A stretch of DNA of 64,000 bases from Brevibacillus fluminis (GTDB lineage: Bacteria; Bacillota; Bacilli; Brevibacillales; Brevibacillaceae), in the NCBI RefSeq assembly GCF_003710825.1, contig NZ_RHHQ01000007.1, positions 248,001-312,000 of the forward strand, read 5' to 3'. Position 1 is the stretch's first letter. Each line of letters opens with the position of its first letter. The notes under the pieces were generated by a model. The model was not told where the DNA came from and ran no database searches. It saw only the letters and a program-made list of their open reading frames with translations. The position numbers were made by a program, and so were the translations under genes. This document shows, piece by piece, positions 35,234-43,396 of this stretch.

Positions 35234-36496
35234 ATGCGCTTTACAAGAGAGACAATCAGCGTGGAGAAAGCAGTCCAAATGCTGCTTGCGGCAACCGCCC
35301 ATCCGCTTCCGCAAGAGGAGATCAGCCTCTATGAAGCGCATGGACGCGTGATGGCCCGTTTGCTTCAAGCGGATAGCGACATGCCGCCTTTTGACCGCTC
35401 CCCGTTGGACGGCTACGCCGTCAGGGCGGAGGATACCGTCCATGCGTCAGTCGAGCATCCGGTATGGTTGAACGTGATCGAAACCATCGCTGCAGGGCAG
35501 GTGCCGTCCAAACAGGTTTTGCCCAACACCGCGATCCGGATCATGACAGGCGCACAAATGCCGGAAGGGGCGGATGCGGTCGTCATGTTTGAACAAACTG
35601 AAAATCCGGGTGAAATCAGCGAGCGTGTCGGCGTCAAGCGAGCGATGAAAGCCGGTGAAAACATCTCGCGCCGCGGTGAGGAAATATTGCAAGGGACGCA
35701 AGTGATCGAGCGCGGCGAGCGGATTAATGGCGGCGTGATGGCGCTTTTGGCCGCGTTTGGGTATGTGCGAATCCCCGTTGTGCGCCGCCCGCGGGTCGGA
35801 TTATTGATCACAGGCAATGAACTGCTACCGCCGGAGGAGCCGCTGCGCCCTGGTCAAATTCGCAATAGCAACGGCCCGATGCTTGCAGGCATGATCGCCG
35901 ATGCGGGTGGAGTGCCGCTGTTGTTTCCGCCGCTGTCGGATCATCCTGGTGTCGCGAAGGAAGCGCTCGATCAGCTGGTCGATCAGGTGGATCTATTTGT
36001 GACGACGGGCGGTGTTTCTGTCGGCGACTTCGATGGCATCGCAGCGATGACGGACGATGATGATGTACAGCTTTTGTTTAACCGGGTGGCGATGCGACCG
36101 GGCAGCCCGACAACTGCCCTCATGTATCGGAATAAGCCGCTTTGCGGATTGTCCGGCAATCCGGGCGCTTGTTTTCTCGGCTTCGAGCTGTTTGTCCGGC
36201 CGCTGCTCGAACAGATGATGGGGCAAACGAAAGTGCTACGCCATTCCGTCCGGGCGACGCTCGGCAGCTCGTGTGAAAAGCCGTGTCCGTATCCCCGTTA
36301 CTTGCGCGGACGTCTACAGGTAGAAAACATGCAGCTTGTTGCGTATCCAGATAAGAACGACAAAGCAGGGAATTTGACCACGCTGAAAAACAGCGAGTGT
36401 TTCATCATCATTCCGGCTGGCGGAAGAGGCAGGAGTGAAGGGGAAGAGGTCGAAGTGATTTTGCATGCTATGCCGCGTTTTGGAGGGGAGAGTTAG
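35234..36496 (+). CDS. moeA: Molybdopterin molybdenumtransferase
   Basis: 420 residues. It inserts molybdate into adenylylated molybdopterin. Typical features are DMPPFDRSPLDGYAVRAED near residue 55, the GxQ-type loop AAGQVPSKQ, RIMTGAQMPEGADAVVMFEQ and the TTGGVSVGDFD motif of the MoeA/MogA domain. The start follows AAGGAGG. It ends 2 bases before mobB, so the two are co-transcribed. Confidence 0.95.
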   Translation: MRFTRETISVEKAVQMLLAATAHPLPQEEISLYEAHGRVMARLLQADSDMPPFDRSPLDGYAVRAEDTVHASVEHPVWLNVIETIAAGQVPSKQVLPNTAIRIMTGAQMPEGADAVVMFEQTENPGEISERVGVKRAMKAGENISRRGEEILQGTQVIERGERINGGVMALLAAFGYVRIPVVRRPRVGLLITGNELLPPEEPLRPGQIRNSNGPMLAGMIADAGGVPLLFPPLSDHPGVAKEALDQLVDQVDLFVTTGGVSVGDFDGIAAMTDDDDVQLLFNRVAMRPGSPTTALMYRNKPLCGLSGNPGACFLGFELFVRPLLEQMMGQTKVLRHSVRATLGSSCEKPCPYPRYLRGRLQVENMQLVAYPDKNDKAGNLTTLKNSECFIIIPAGGRGRSEGEEVEVILHAMPRFGGES

Positions 36497-36498
36497 CG

Positions 36499-37005
36499 AT
36501 GACGGCAACTCCTTTTGTCTTTCAGATCTCCGGCTATTCCAATACGGGAAAAACGACACTCATGACCGAGCTGATTCACCGATTCGAGCATGCTGGCATT
36601 CGCGTCGGTGTACTCAAACATGACGGCGCCCACGATTTCGAGCTCGACCAGCCGGGTAAAGACACGCACCGCTTCAGCGCGGCCGGAGCATCGTTTGTGG
36701 CAATCCAATCAGCAGCCAAAAGTGCGCTGATCCAAAGAGGGAGTCTTTCTCCCGACGAGCTGATCAAACGTTTGGCAGACGCGGGGGCCGAGATGATCTT
36801 GGTCGAGGGCTACAAGCGGGAGTGCTATCCAAAGCTTGTGCTGATGCGGGAACAATCGCATACCGCTCTGCTTACGGAGTTGAGCAATGTGGTGGGAGCG
36901 GCGAGCTGGTTTGCGTTCCGGCAGGAAGGGCTGCCCGTTTTCGGGATTGATGATGTCGACAGCATGTACGAGCTGATCCATAACCGATTCTTGGCACATC
37001 GCTGA
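36499..37005 (+). CDS. mobB: Molybdopterin-guanine dinucleotide biosynthesis adaptor MobB
   Basis: 168 residues. P-loop GTPase with Walker A GYSNTGKTT (about residues 11-19) and typical VGVLKHDGAHDFELDQPGKDT and LVEGYK blocks. MobB assists MobA in making the guanine dinucleotide cofactor. GTP binding is clear; the in vivo role is known only in outline. Last gene of the plus-strand Moco group; a terminator overlaps its stop codon. Confidence 0.94.
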   Translation: MTATPFVFQISGYSNTGKTTLMTELIHRFEHAGIRVGVLKHDGAHDFELDQPGKDTHRFSAAGASFVAIQSAAKSALIQRGSLSPDELIKRLADAGAEMILVEGYKRECYPKLVLMREQSHTALLTELSNVVGAASWFAFRQEGLPVFGIDDVDSMYELIHNRFLAHR

Positions 37006-37018
37006 GAGTCGGTTTTTT
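36982..37018 (+). terminator. Terminator overlapping the mobB stop codon
   Basis: CCGATTC pairs with GAGTCGG (one G-T pair) across the stop codon and is followed by TTTTTT. The T tract is also the left end of the intergenic repeat. Confidence 0.65.
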
Positions 37019-37116
37019 ATACAGATATAAGTGCAACCGCGGCTTAAGCCAAAAGCATGGCGTAGCCAGGTTTTCTAATCGTATAAGAATTTATAAGCGC
37101 TCGCGCTTATAAATTC
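37012..37116. repeat. Intergenic palindromic repeat, copy 2
   Basis: The core 37033-37078 is identical over 46 bases to 9098-9143, and TTTTTTATACAGA to its left is also shared. To its right is a perfect 14-bp AT-rich hairpin (AGAATTTATAAGCG, loop CTCG, complement) at about 37085-37116. The rest of the 318-base gap 37006-37323 holds a small hairpin with a T tract near 37207-37225 and a TATAAT-type -10 at 37275-37280 before the transporter gene. Confidence 0.8.
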
Positions 37117-37323
37117 TGGAGCGGAAGACGGAGTACCTCAGCGTCACTTCCAGCATAGGCATCGGTAAAAACTTCCACAGATCGAAGGATCTGCTTCTTG
37201 AGAGGACTTCTGAGAGAAGTTTTTCTTATACGCGCTATCCATTTGGGGAGATGACAGGCTGGACGAAAAGACGCTATAATTCCGCTCATACGACGCAATG
37301 GGAAACGGATACGAGGTGAGGGC

Positions 37324-39933
37324 TTGAATCAAATTGAAATGCTTCATGGATTGTCAAAAGTCGAACAGGCTCGCTTGCTGGGCAAGCTCGAACGCATATC
37401 CTATCAGAATGGGGAAACGGTTTTTGAACAAGGGACAGCTGGGGACAGCATGTATCTGATCCAAAGCGGTAAGATCGAGCTGTTCACGCAGGGACTGGAC
37501 GGCCGCCGGTTTTCGCTGGTTGTCCTTGCGCCGGGCGAGGCATTCGGCGAGATGGCGCTCTTGACGGGGGAAGCCCGCACCGCGACGGCAATCGCAGTGG
37601 GCGAGACGGTTCTCATGCGTATCGATGCGGAGACGTTTATCGAGCTGGTGAACGAGAAAACCTCCATTTCCGCCTATTTTATTCGACTGCTGTCCAAGCG
37701 GCTCGTCCAGACGAACCACAACTTGCAGGACGCGAAAGAGGAACGGGCGAGACAGTTTGCAGCGGAGTTCCGCGTGCTCGATCCGACGTGGCACAAAGTC
37801 ATCTTGCGCTGTGCTCATGTACCTTATGTCAGCAAACGCCTGATACTGCGCGAGTTGAACATTCCGACGTGGGAAGAAGGGCTGCGGGCGAATCCGTCCG
37901 TCGGGAACTATCTGAAGCCGGTCGAGGAGAATGTTCAGCTCCTTGAGGTTTTGCCTGGAGCAAGAAGCAAGCTGATCGAGCTGTACGGCGCCACAAGCGA
38001 TACGGAAGGCAGACATGCATGGATGGAGACGGTCGCCGCCGATTTTTTGCAGCATGGTGAGATCGGACATGGTGCATATGTCTTCGCATATGCAGAAAAG
38101 TGGGAGAAGCTGCTTGGATTGCTTACGCAAAAGCGCGATCAACTAGAACACGCCGATTGGAACATCATCATCTCTGCGCTCGCGCAATGTCCGGAAGAGT
38201 TGCTCTTTTGTGATTTTTCGCTCTTGCTCGCCTTTTTGCAAGAGTGCGTGAAAGAAAACCCGGAGCTTGGGATCGTCAAATTGGATGCCGCTCTCGGGCA
38301 GCGCACCGGCTACTTTTCCGACGACGAGGCGATCGCACTCTATCGGATCGGTGCGGAGCTTTGCCGCCAGCAACATCCGGCGAAATCGCTGGAGTATTTG
38401 AATGCGGCCATGGGACTGTCGCAGCAGACAGCGGCAGCGGCCGCAAACGATGAGAATCGTACCTTTTTCCTTGCCAAGCTGTCGCTAGACGGGATGAAGC
38501 GAAACGGCTTGGTGGACGCTGCCGGAAAGCTATTCGCCAAAAACAAATTGATCACCAGCCTGTCTGTTCTCCTCGCCATCGTATGCATCGTGTTCTTTTC
38601 ACTAAGCGCGCCGTTCGGCGGCTTGTCGCACCAAGGCATGGCATTTATCGGCATCGCAATCGCGGCCGTTATTTTTTGGATAATCAATATCATTCCTGAT
38701 TTCATCGTTGCCTTGTTCATGGCCATGTATTGGGTTATGGACGGCTTAGTCAAGCCGGAGGTAGCGCTCTCCGGGTACGCATCGCCCGTTTGGCTCTACA
38801 TGTTGTTCATCCTTGCTTTGGGCGCTGCGATCACCAAATCGGGGATCTTGTACCGGTTGTCTTTGTATGCGCTAAAAGCGTTTCCGAGCCATTATCGCGG
38901 ACAACTGTGGGGCATCACGGTCAGCGGCTTGCTGCTCAATCCGCTGATTCCATCCTCATCCGCCAAGGCGACGCTAGGAGTTCCGATCGCCCAGACCATT
39001 TCCGAATCGATGGGCTTCGCCGACAGAAGCAAGGGAGCGGCAGGACTTGGGCTCGCGGCGATGATCTTTTACGGCTTTATGGCGCCATTTGTGTTGACCG
39101 GTTCGTACACGAACGTCATGGCGTACGGCTTGGTAGCGGGCAATAGCAGCCTTTCCTGGTTCCAATGGTTTTGGTATGCGCTGCCGGCCTTTGTGGTTTT
39201 CACGATCGGTATGCTTGCGGTTATCCTTATTTTTTTCAAACCGAAAGCGCCTGCCAAACCGATTACGAAAGAAGTGATCGACGACCAGATCCGCGTTCTC
39301 GGTGCATTGACCCGCGAAGAAAAAATCACGATCGCGGTCACGCTGGCATGCATCGTGCTCTTGATGCTCCAGCCTTTGCACGGGATTGACAACGCCTGGG
39401 TCATGCTGCTCGGCTTCGCCGTTTTCGTCATCACCGGCGTGCTGGATGCAAAAACGTTGAAAAGCGGCATCGACTGGCCGTTCCTTCTCTTTATCGGAAT
39501 CGCCTTCAGCTTTGCGGAAGTAGCGACACAGCTTGGCGTTGCAGATGTGATGGCACAGGCGACAAGCCAGTACATGGCACCGTTCATGACATCACCTTAC
39601 TTGTTTCTGATCGCCGTCTCGCTACTATCATTTCTGGTCACCTTGATCATCCGCGACGACCCCGCTGTCATATTACTAGTTATGTCGATGCTGCCGCTGG
39701 CGCAAAAAATGGAGATCCACCCATGGGTGCTCGTGTTTATAATCTTGCTCTCTACGGATCCATTCTTCTTCGCGTACCAATCACCAACCTATTTGACAGC
39801 CTACTACAGCACGGAGGAACGCTCCTTCACCCACAAACAAGGCCAATTCATCGCCGTATGCTACGCAATCATGGTCCTGATACTGATAGTCGCCTGCGTG
39901 CCATTCTGGCAGATGATCGGGTTGATTCATTGA
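37324..39933 (+). CDS. Cyclic-nucleotide-binding domain fused to SLC13/DASS-type anion transporter
   Basis: 869 residues, TTG start at 37324 after GAGGTGAGG. Residues 1-135 are a cyclic-nucleotide-binding fold (GDSMYLIQSGKIELF, GEAFGEMALLTGEARTATAIAV). A helical linker of about 250 residues follows. From about 405 to the end there are 12 or so membrane helices with features of the divalent anion:Na+ symporter family (PSSSAKATLGVPIAQTISES; LIIRDDPAVILLVMSMLP). The phosphate-binding Arg position reads GEARTATA, typical of domains that bind ligand. The domain pair suggests carboxylate or sulfate transport gated by a nucleotide or by a protein contact. Substrate unknown. Confidence 0.85.
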   Translation: MNQIEMLHGLSKVEQARLLGKLERISYQNGETVFEQGTAGDSMYLIQSGKIELFTQGLDGRRFSLVVLAPGEAFGEMALLTGEARTATAIAVGETVLMRIDAETFIELVNEKTSISAYFIRLLSKRLVQTNHNLQDAKEERARQFAAEFRVLDPTWHKVILRCAHVPYVSKRLILRELNIPTWEEGLRANPSVGNYLKPVEENVQLLEVLPGARSKLIELYGATSDTEGRHAWMETVAADFLQHGEIGHGAYVFAYAEKWEKLLGLLTQKRDQLEHADWNIIISALAQCPEELLFCDFSLLLAFLQECVKENPELGIVKLDAALGQRTGYFSDDEAIALYRIGAELCRQQHPAKSLEYLNAAMGLSQQTAAAAANDENRTFFLAKLSLDGMKRNGLVDAAGKLFAKNKLITSLSVLLAIVCIVFFSLSAPFGGLSHQGMAFIGIAIAAVIFWIINIIPDFIVALFMAMYWVMDGLVKPEVALSGYASPVWLYMLFILALGAAITKSGILYRLSLYALKAFPSHYRGQLWGITVSGLLLNPLIPSSSAKATLGVPIAQTISESMGFADRSKGAAGLGLAAMIFYGFMAPFVLTGSYTNVMAYGLVAGNSSLSWFQWFWYALPAFVVFTIGMLAVILIFFKPKAPAKPITKEVIDDQIRVLGALTREEKITIAVTLACIVLLMLQPLHGIDNAWVMLLGFAVFVITGVLDAKTLKSGIDWPFLLFIGIAFSFAEVATQLGVADVMAQATSQYMAPFMTSPYLFLIAVSLLSFLVTLIIRDDPAVILLVMSMLPLAQKMEIHPWVLVFIILLSTDPFFFAYQSPTYLTAYYSTEERSFTHKQGQFIAVCYAIMVLILIVACVPFWQMIGLIH

Positions 39934-39951
39934 CGAATAGAGGAAAATGCG

Positions 39952-39996
39952 AAAAAGCTGGGAGATGCCTGTACGTGGCGTTTTCCCAGCTTTTAT
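39952..39996 (+). terminator. Intrinsic terminator
   Basis: AAAAGCTGGGA pairs with TCCCAGCTTTT across a 20-base loop after the SLC13 fusion gene. Confidence 0.82.
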
Positions 39997-40031
39997 TTCG
40001 GTTTTTTTATCTTTTTGATAACTGCAGCGAA

Positions 40032-40249
40032 GGGATTTTTGCAAGAAAGTGGAACGCCAGCTTTGGCGATGCCTGCCAGGCCCGGAGGAAAAAATGGAAA
40101 CGCTTTTGCGCCACATCTACTGCATTGAGGTACACCCGCCGCGCAGCGTGTGGCTTTGGGGCGCAGTTTCCATTTTTCCTTCGGGCCGTTCACCCCGACC
40201 CCTAGAGGGCAGCGTCACCGCTGCCGTGGAACTTTCTTGCAAAAATCCC
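40032..40249. repeat. Giant hairpin repeat element, long copy
   Basis: Perfect 19-bp ends GGGATTTTTGCAAGAAAGT (40032-40050) and its complement (40231-40249) enclose further nested arms. These are GGCGATGCCTGCC with GGCAGCGTCACC, GGCCCGGAGGAAAAA with TTTTTCCTTCGGGCC, ATGGAAAC with the TTTCCAT side, and GCGCCACA with TGTGGC. Almost the whole 218 bases can fold on itself. The ends match the 83-base element at 35117-35199. Confidence 0.78.
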
Positions 40250-40271
40250 CTCACCTCCACATAAGCCAAAA

Positions 40272-40304
40272 TAAAAAACAACCCCAGCTACAAGCCGAGG
40301 TTGT
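40272..40304 (-). terminator. Terminator of the PuuP-like permease gene
   Basis: On the minus strand ACAACC pairs with GGTTGT with an inner C/G-rich stem, followed by TTTTTTAT. Confidence 0.72.
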
Positions 40305-40316
40305 CATAAACGAATC

Positions 40317-41672
40317 CTAATTGTCCTTTTCTAAATCCACCTCATCAAAATTCAACTCAGGCGGCCGCTTCGTAAACATCTTGGTCAAATACATCAAATA
40401 CAGCAGCCCGCAAAGCGCCCAAACACCGCCAAGAATCAGCGAATGCTTGTCCAGACTGGTCCAGAGCCATACCGTAAAGCCTGCACCGATCAGCGGAAGG
40501 ATCAAGTACCTAAGCGTATCCAGCGGTGAACGGCGGCGGTTGCGCACATAATAATGCGCAATCACGGACAGGTTGACGAACGTAAAGGCAACCAGCGCCC
40601 CAAAATTGATAAAAGAAGTCGCGGTAACCAGATCAACGAACAACGCAGTCAGCGACAGCACACCGACGAGCACGATGTTGAACACCGGCGTTTTGAATCG
40701 CGGGTGGAGCGAGCCAAACAGCTTCTGCGGAAGAACCGAGTCACGGCCCATCGCGTACAACAGACGCGTTACGCTGCCATGGGCGGCCACTGCCGAGGCA
40801 AGGAAGCCGACGAGCGACGCCGCTGTAAACAGGGCGGTCAACAAGTTGCCGCCGACATACTCGATCATCTCATACGCAGCCGTATCCGGGTTTTTGAACG
40901 ACGCATAGTCAGGATATACCATGTGGCCCACATACGAAATGAAGATGAACAAGGCGCCTCCGATCAGCGTCACCAACAAAATCGCTTTCGGAATCGTTTT
41001 GTCCGGATTTTTAGTTTCCTCGGACAAGGTCGAGACCGCATCGAATCCGAGGAAGGAGAGGCACAGCAGCGATGCGCCCGCCATAACAGACGAAAGCGGC
41101 ACGTCTGGATTGAAGAACGGCTTAATTGAGACGAGCGTGCCCGTACCCATGCCATGTAGGATGCCTTTGATCGACAGCACGACGAAAACGACCAGAACGA
41201 AAAATTGATAAATGACAAACAGCGTATTGATATTGGTAGCCAGCTTGATTCCCAAAATGTTGAGCACCGTAGTAATCACGATGAAGCTGATAACCCAGAC
41301 CCAGAACGGGACGCTGGGAAAATAAATCGCCAAATACAGTGCGGCAACCAAGTAGTTAATCATCGGTAAGAACAGATAATCCATCAAAATAGCCCAGCCA
41401 ACAAGGAAGCCGGCATGCGAATTCAGCGATTTTTGCGTATAGGTATAGGCGGAACCGGACATTGGATACACCTTGACCATTCTGCCATAGCTATAGGCGG
41501 TGAAGGCCATCGCAATCAGGGCGACGATATAGGCAGCCGGCAGCATGCCGTGCGATGCCTGCGTGGCAACCCCGTACGTAGTGAAAATCGTCAGCGGCGC
41601 CATATAGGCAAGGCCGAAAAAGATGACGTGAAATAGCGAGAGTGAGCGTTTGAGTGTTCTAGGTTGTGACAA
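40317..41672 (-). CDS. APC-family permease, PuuP-like
   Basis: About 451 residues. Twelve membrane helices of the amino acid-polyamine-cation superfamily. Blocks such as GLAYMAPLTIFTTYGVAT, YPMSGSAYTYTQKSLNSHAG and MDYLFLPMINY resemble the E. coli putrescine importer PuuP, so a polyamine or amino acid is the likely substrate. The only ribosome site, GGAGG at 41681-41685, lies inside the ATG (41687) version of the start; the in-frame TTG at 41672 is 8 bases downstream of it and is the preferred start. Confidence 0.85.
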   Translation of the reverse strand: MSQPRTLKRSLSLFHVIFFGLAYMAPLTIFTTYGVATQASHGMLPAAYIVALIAMAFTAYSYGRMVKVYPMSGSAYTYTQKSLNSHAGFLVGWAILMDYLFLPMINYLVAALYLAIYFPSVPFWVWVISFIVITTVLNILGIKLATNINTLFVIYQFFVLVVFVVLSIKGILHGMGTGTLVSIKPFFNPDVPLSSVMAGASLLCLSFLGFDAVSTLSEETKNPDKTIPKAILLVTLIGGALFIFISYVGHMVYPDYASFKNPDTAAYEMIEYVGGNLLTALFTAASLVGFLASAVAAHGSVTRLLYAMGRDSVLPQKLFGSLHPRFKTPVFNIVLVGVLSLTALFVDLVTATSFINFGALVAFTFVNLSVIAHYYVRNRRRSPLDTLRYLILPLIGAGFTVWLWTSLDKHSLILGGVWALCGLLYLMYLTKMFTKRPPELNFDEVDLEKDN

Positions 41673-41790
41673 GTAACGAGCCTCCATTCGGTAGAATAAG
41701 TTTTTTTCGTCTCTTATCCTAGCAACTGTCGTGCCAAATAAAAAGCCTTTTTTAAAAAAATAAGAAGAAACGCGAAAAAACGATTCGTTT

Positions 41791-41820
41791 TTGAGGGAAT
41801 CTCTTCCTTTTTGTTATAAT
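41791..41820 (+). promoter_or_regulatory. Candidate sigma-A promoter for cardiolipin synthase
   Basis: TTGAGG at 41791-41796, 18-base spacer, perfect TATAAT at 41815-41820, 34 bases before the GTG start. Confidence 0.6.
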
Positions 41821-41854
41821 AGACGGACGGCCATCAGAACGGAGGGATTCGCAC

Positions 41855-43300
41855 GTGGAAATTTTATCAAAGCTATATATCCTTCTATTGGTTGTGAACA
41901 TCATGTTTGCCCTATCCATCATTTTTCTCGAACGGCGCAACATTGCTGCCACATGGTCGTGGCTGATGGTATTGGTGTTTTTCCCGATCGTCGGATTCTT
42001 TCTTTATATCTTTCTTGGCCAAAATTTGCGCAAGCGGAAAATCTACCGCATCAAGCGGCAGGAAGTCGCTATGGTTTCCAGGCAAGTAGAAGAGCAGGCG
42101 ACACAGCTGACCCACGCCCAGCTTGGCTGCCATGACCCGTCGGTTTATGAGTACGAAAATCTCATTTACATGCATCTGACTACCAACTACAGCTTGCTTT
42201 CCTCCGATAATAAGGTGGACATTTTTACGGATGGGAATGACAAATTCGCGCAGCTTTTGCAAGATATTGAGGCTGCACAGGATCATATCCACATGCTCTA
42301 CTACATCGTGCGCGATGACGAGCTGGGACGACGGATCTTGAACGCGTTGACGAAAAAAGCGCGGGAAGGCGTGGAGGTCCGCTTCTTGTATGACGACATC
42401 GGCTCCTCGCATCTGTCGCGTCATTTTTTTGACGAGCTACGGAAGGCAGGCGGGGAAGCGGTTCCGTTCTTTCCGTCCAAAATCCCGTATATTAACCCGC
42501 GGATCAATTACCGCAACCACCGCAAGATCGTCGTCATCGACGGAAAAGTCGGCTATGTGGGCGGGTTTAACGTCGGAAACGAATATTTGGGTTTGGACCC
42601 TTACCTAGGCTACTGGCGCGACACGCACCTGCGCCTGTCAGGCGGGGCCGTGCTTAATTTGCAGGCGCCGTTCTTTCTGGATTGGAACCTGGCCACCGGG
42701 GAGGGCGTTGCCTATGAAGAGCGCTATTTTCCCAAGGAGGTAGGCGAGGGCAAGACGGCGATCCAAATCGTGACCAGCGGACCGAATTCCAAGTGGCATC
42801 ACATACGCGACGGGTATGTCAAAATGATTCATTCGGCGAAAGAGTCTGTCCTGCTGCAATCTCCTTATTTCATCCCGGATGACAGTCTGCTCAACGCGAT
42901 GAAAATCGCCGCTCTCTCCGGCGTGGACGTCAAGCTGATGCTGCCGCGAAAAGCCGATCATAAATTTACCCGCTGGGCATCGCATTCGTATGTGGGGGAG
43001 CTTTTGGAGAGCGGGATCAAGTGCTACTTTTATGAAAAAGGGTTCCTCCACGCCAAAACGATTGTCGTTGATGGAAAGATCGCCTCTGTCGGCACGGCCA
43101 ACCTGGACATTCGTAGCTTCAAGCTCAATTTTGAGATCAATGCTTTTGTGTACGATACGGAGACGGCTTGCAAGCTGGCACACATTTTCAACGAGGACCT
43201 GAAGGAATGCAGCGAGGAAACGCTGGCCGAATACATCCGACGGTCACGATTTGCCCGCTTCAAGGAGTCAATTGCGCGCCTCGTTTCGCCGATCTTATAA
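41855..43300 (+). CDS. cls: Cardiolipin synthase
   Basis: 481 residues, GTG start behind GGAGGGA. Two N-terminal membrane helices (about 5-25 and 33-52) precede two phospholipase-D motifs: NHRKIVVIDG with GGFNVGNEYLG, and HAKTIVVDG with GTANLDIRSF. It condenses two phosphatidylglycerols to cardiolipin and glycerol at the membrane. Length and layout are those of the Bacillus Cls family, which usually has several paralogues. Single gene with its own promoter. Confidence 0.95.
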   Translation: MEILSKLYILLLVVNIMFALSIIFLERRNIAATWSWLMVLVFFPIVGFFLYIFLGQNLRKRKIYRIKRQEVAMVSRQVEEQATQLTHAQLGCHDPSVYEYENLIYMHLTTNYSLLSSDNKVDIFTDGNDKFAQLLQDIEAAQDHIHMLYYIVRDDELGRRILNALTKKAREGVEVRFLYDDIGSSHLSRHFFDELRKAGGEAVPFFPSKIPYINPRINYRNHRKIVVIDGKVGYVGGFNVGNEYLGLDPYLGYWRDTHLRLSGGAVLNLQAPFFLDWNLATGEGVAYEERYFPKEVGEGKTAIQIVTSGPNSKWHHIRDGYVKMIHSAKESVLLQSPYFIPDDSLLNAMKIAALSGVDVKLMLPRKADHKFTRWASHSYVGELLESGIKCYFYEKGFLHAKTIVVDGKIASVGTANLDIRSFKLNFEINAFVYDTETACKLAHIFNEDLKECSEETLAEYIRRSRFARFKESIARLVSPIL

Positions 43301-43322
43301 AGAGGGGAAACTTGCAAAAATT

Positions 43323-43349
43323 TGTAACGAAACTAACGAGAGAATCGTC
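43323..43349 (+). promoter_or_regulatory. Candidate ECF-sigma promoter for the WG-repeat gene
   Basis: TGTAAC at 43323-43328, 17-base spacer, CGTC at 43346-43349. It matches the cell-envelope ECF type and lies 48 bases before the ATG at 43397. Same pattern as 15585-15611. Confidence 0.65.
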
Positions 43350-43396
43350 TATTTTAGGTGATGCGATCACTGGAGAGAGAAAGCGGGGAAGAAAGA

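Larger units (their letters stand above)
39934..40316. other. Gene-free stretch with terminators and a giant hairpin
   Basis: This 383-base gap between convergent genes contains the transporter terminator (39952-39996), a 218-base nested hairpin repeat (40032-40249) and the minus-strand permease terminator (40272-40304). No credible reading frame is seen. Confidence 0.8.
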
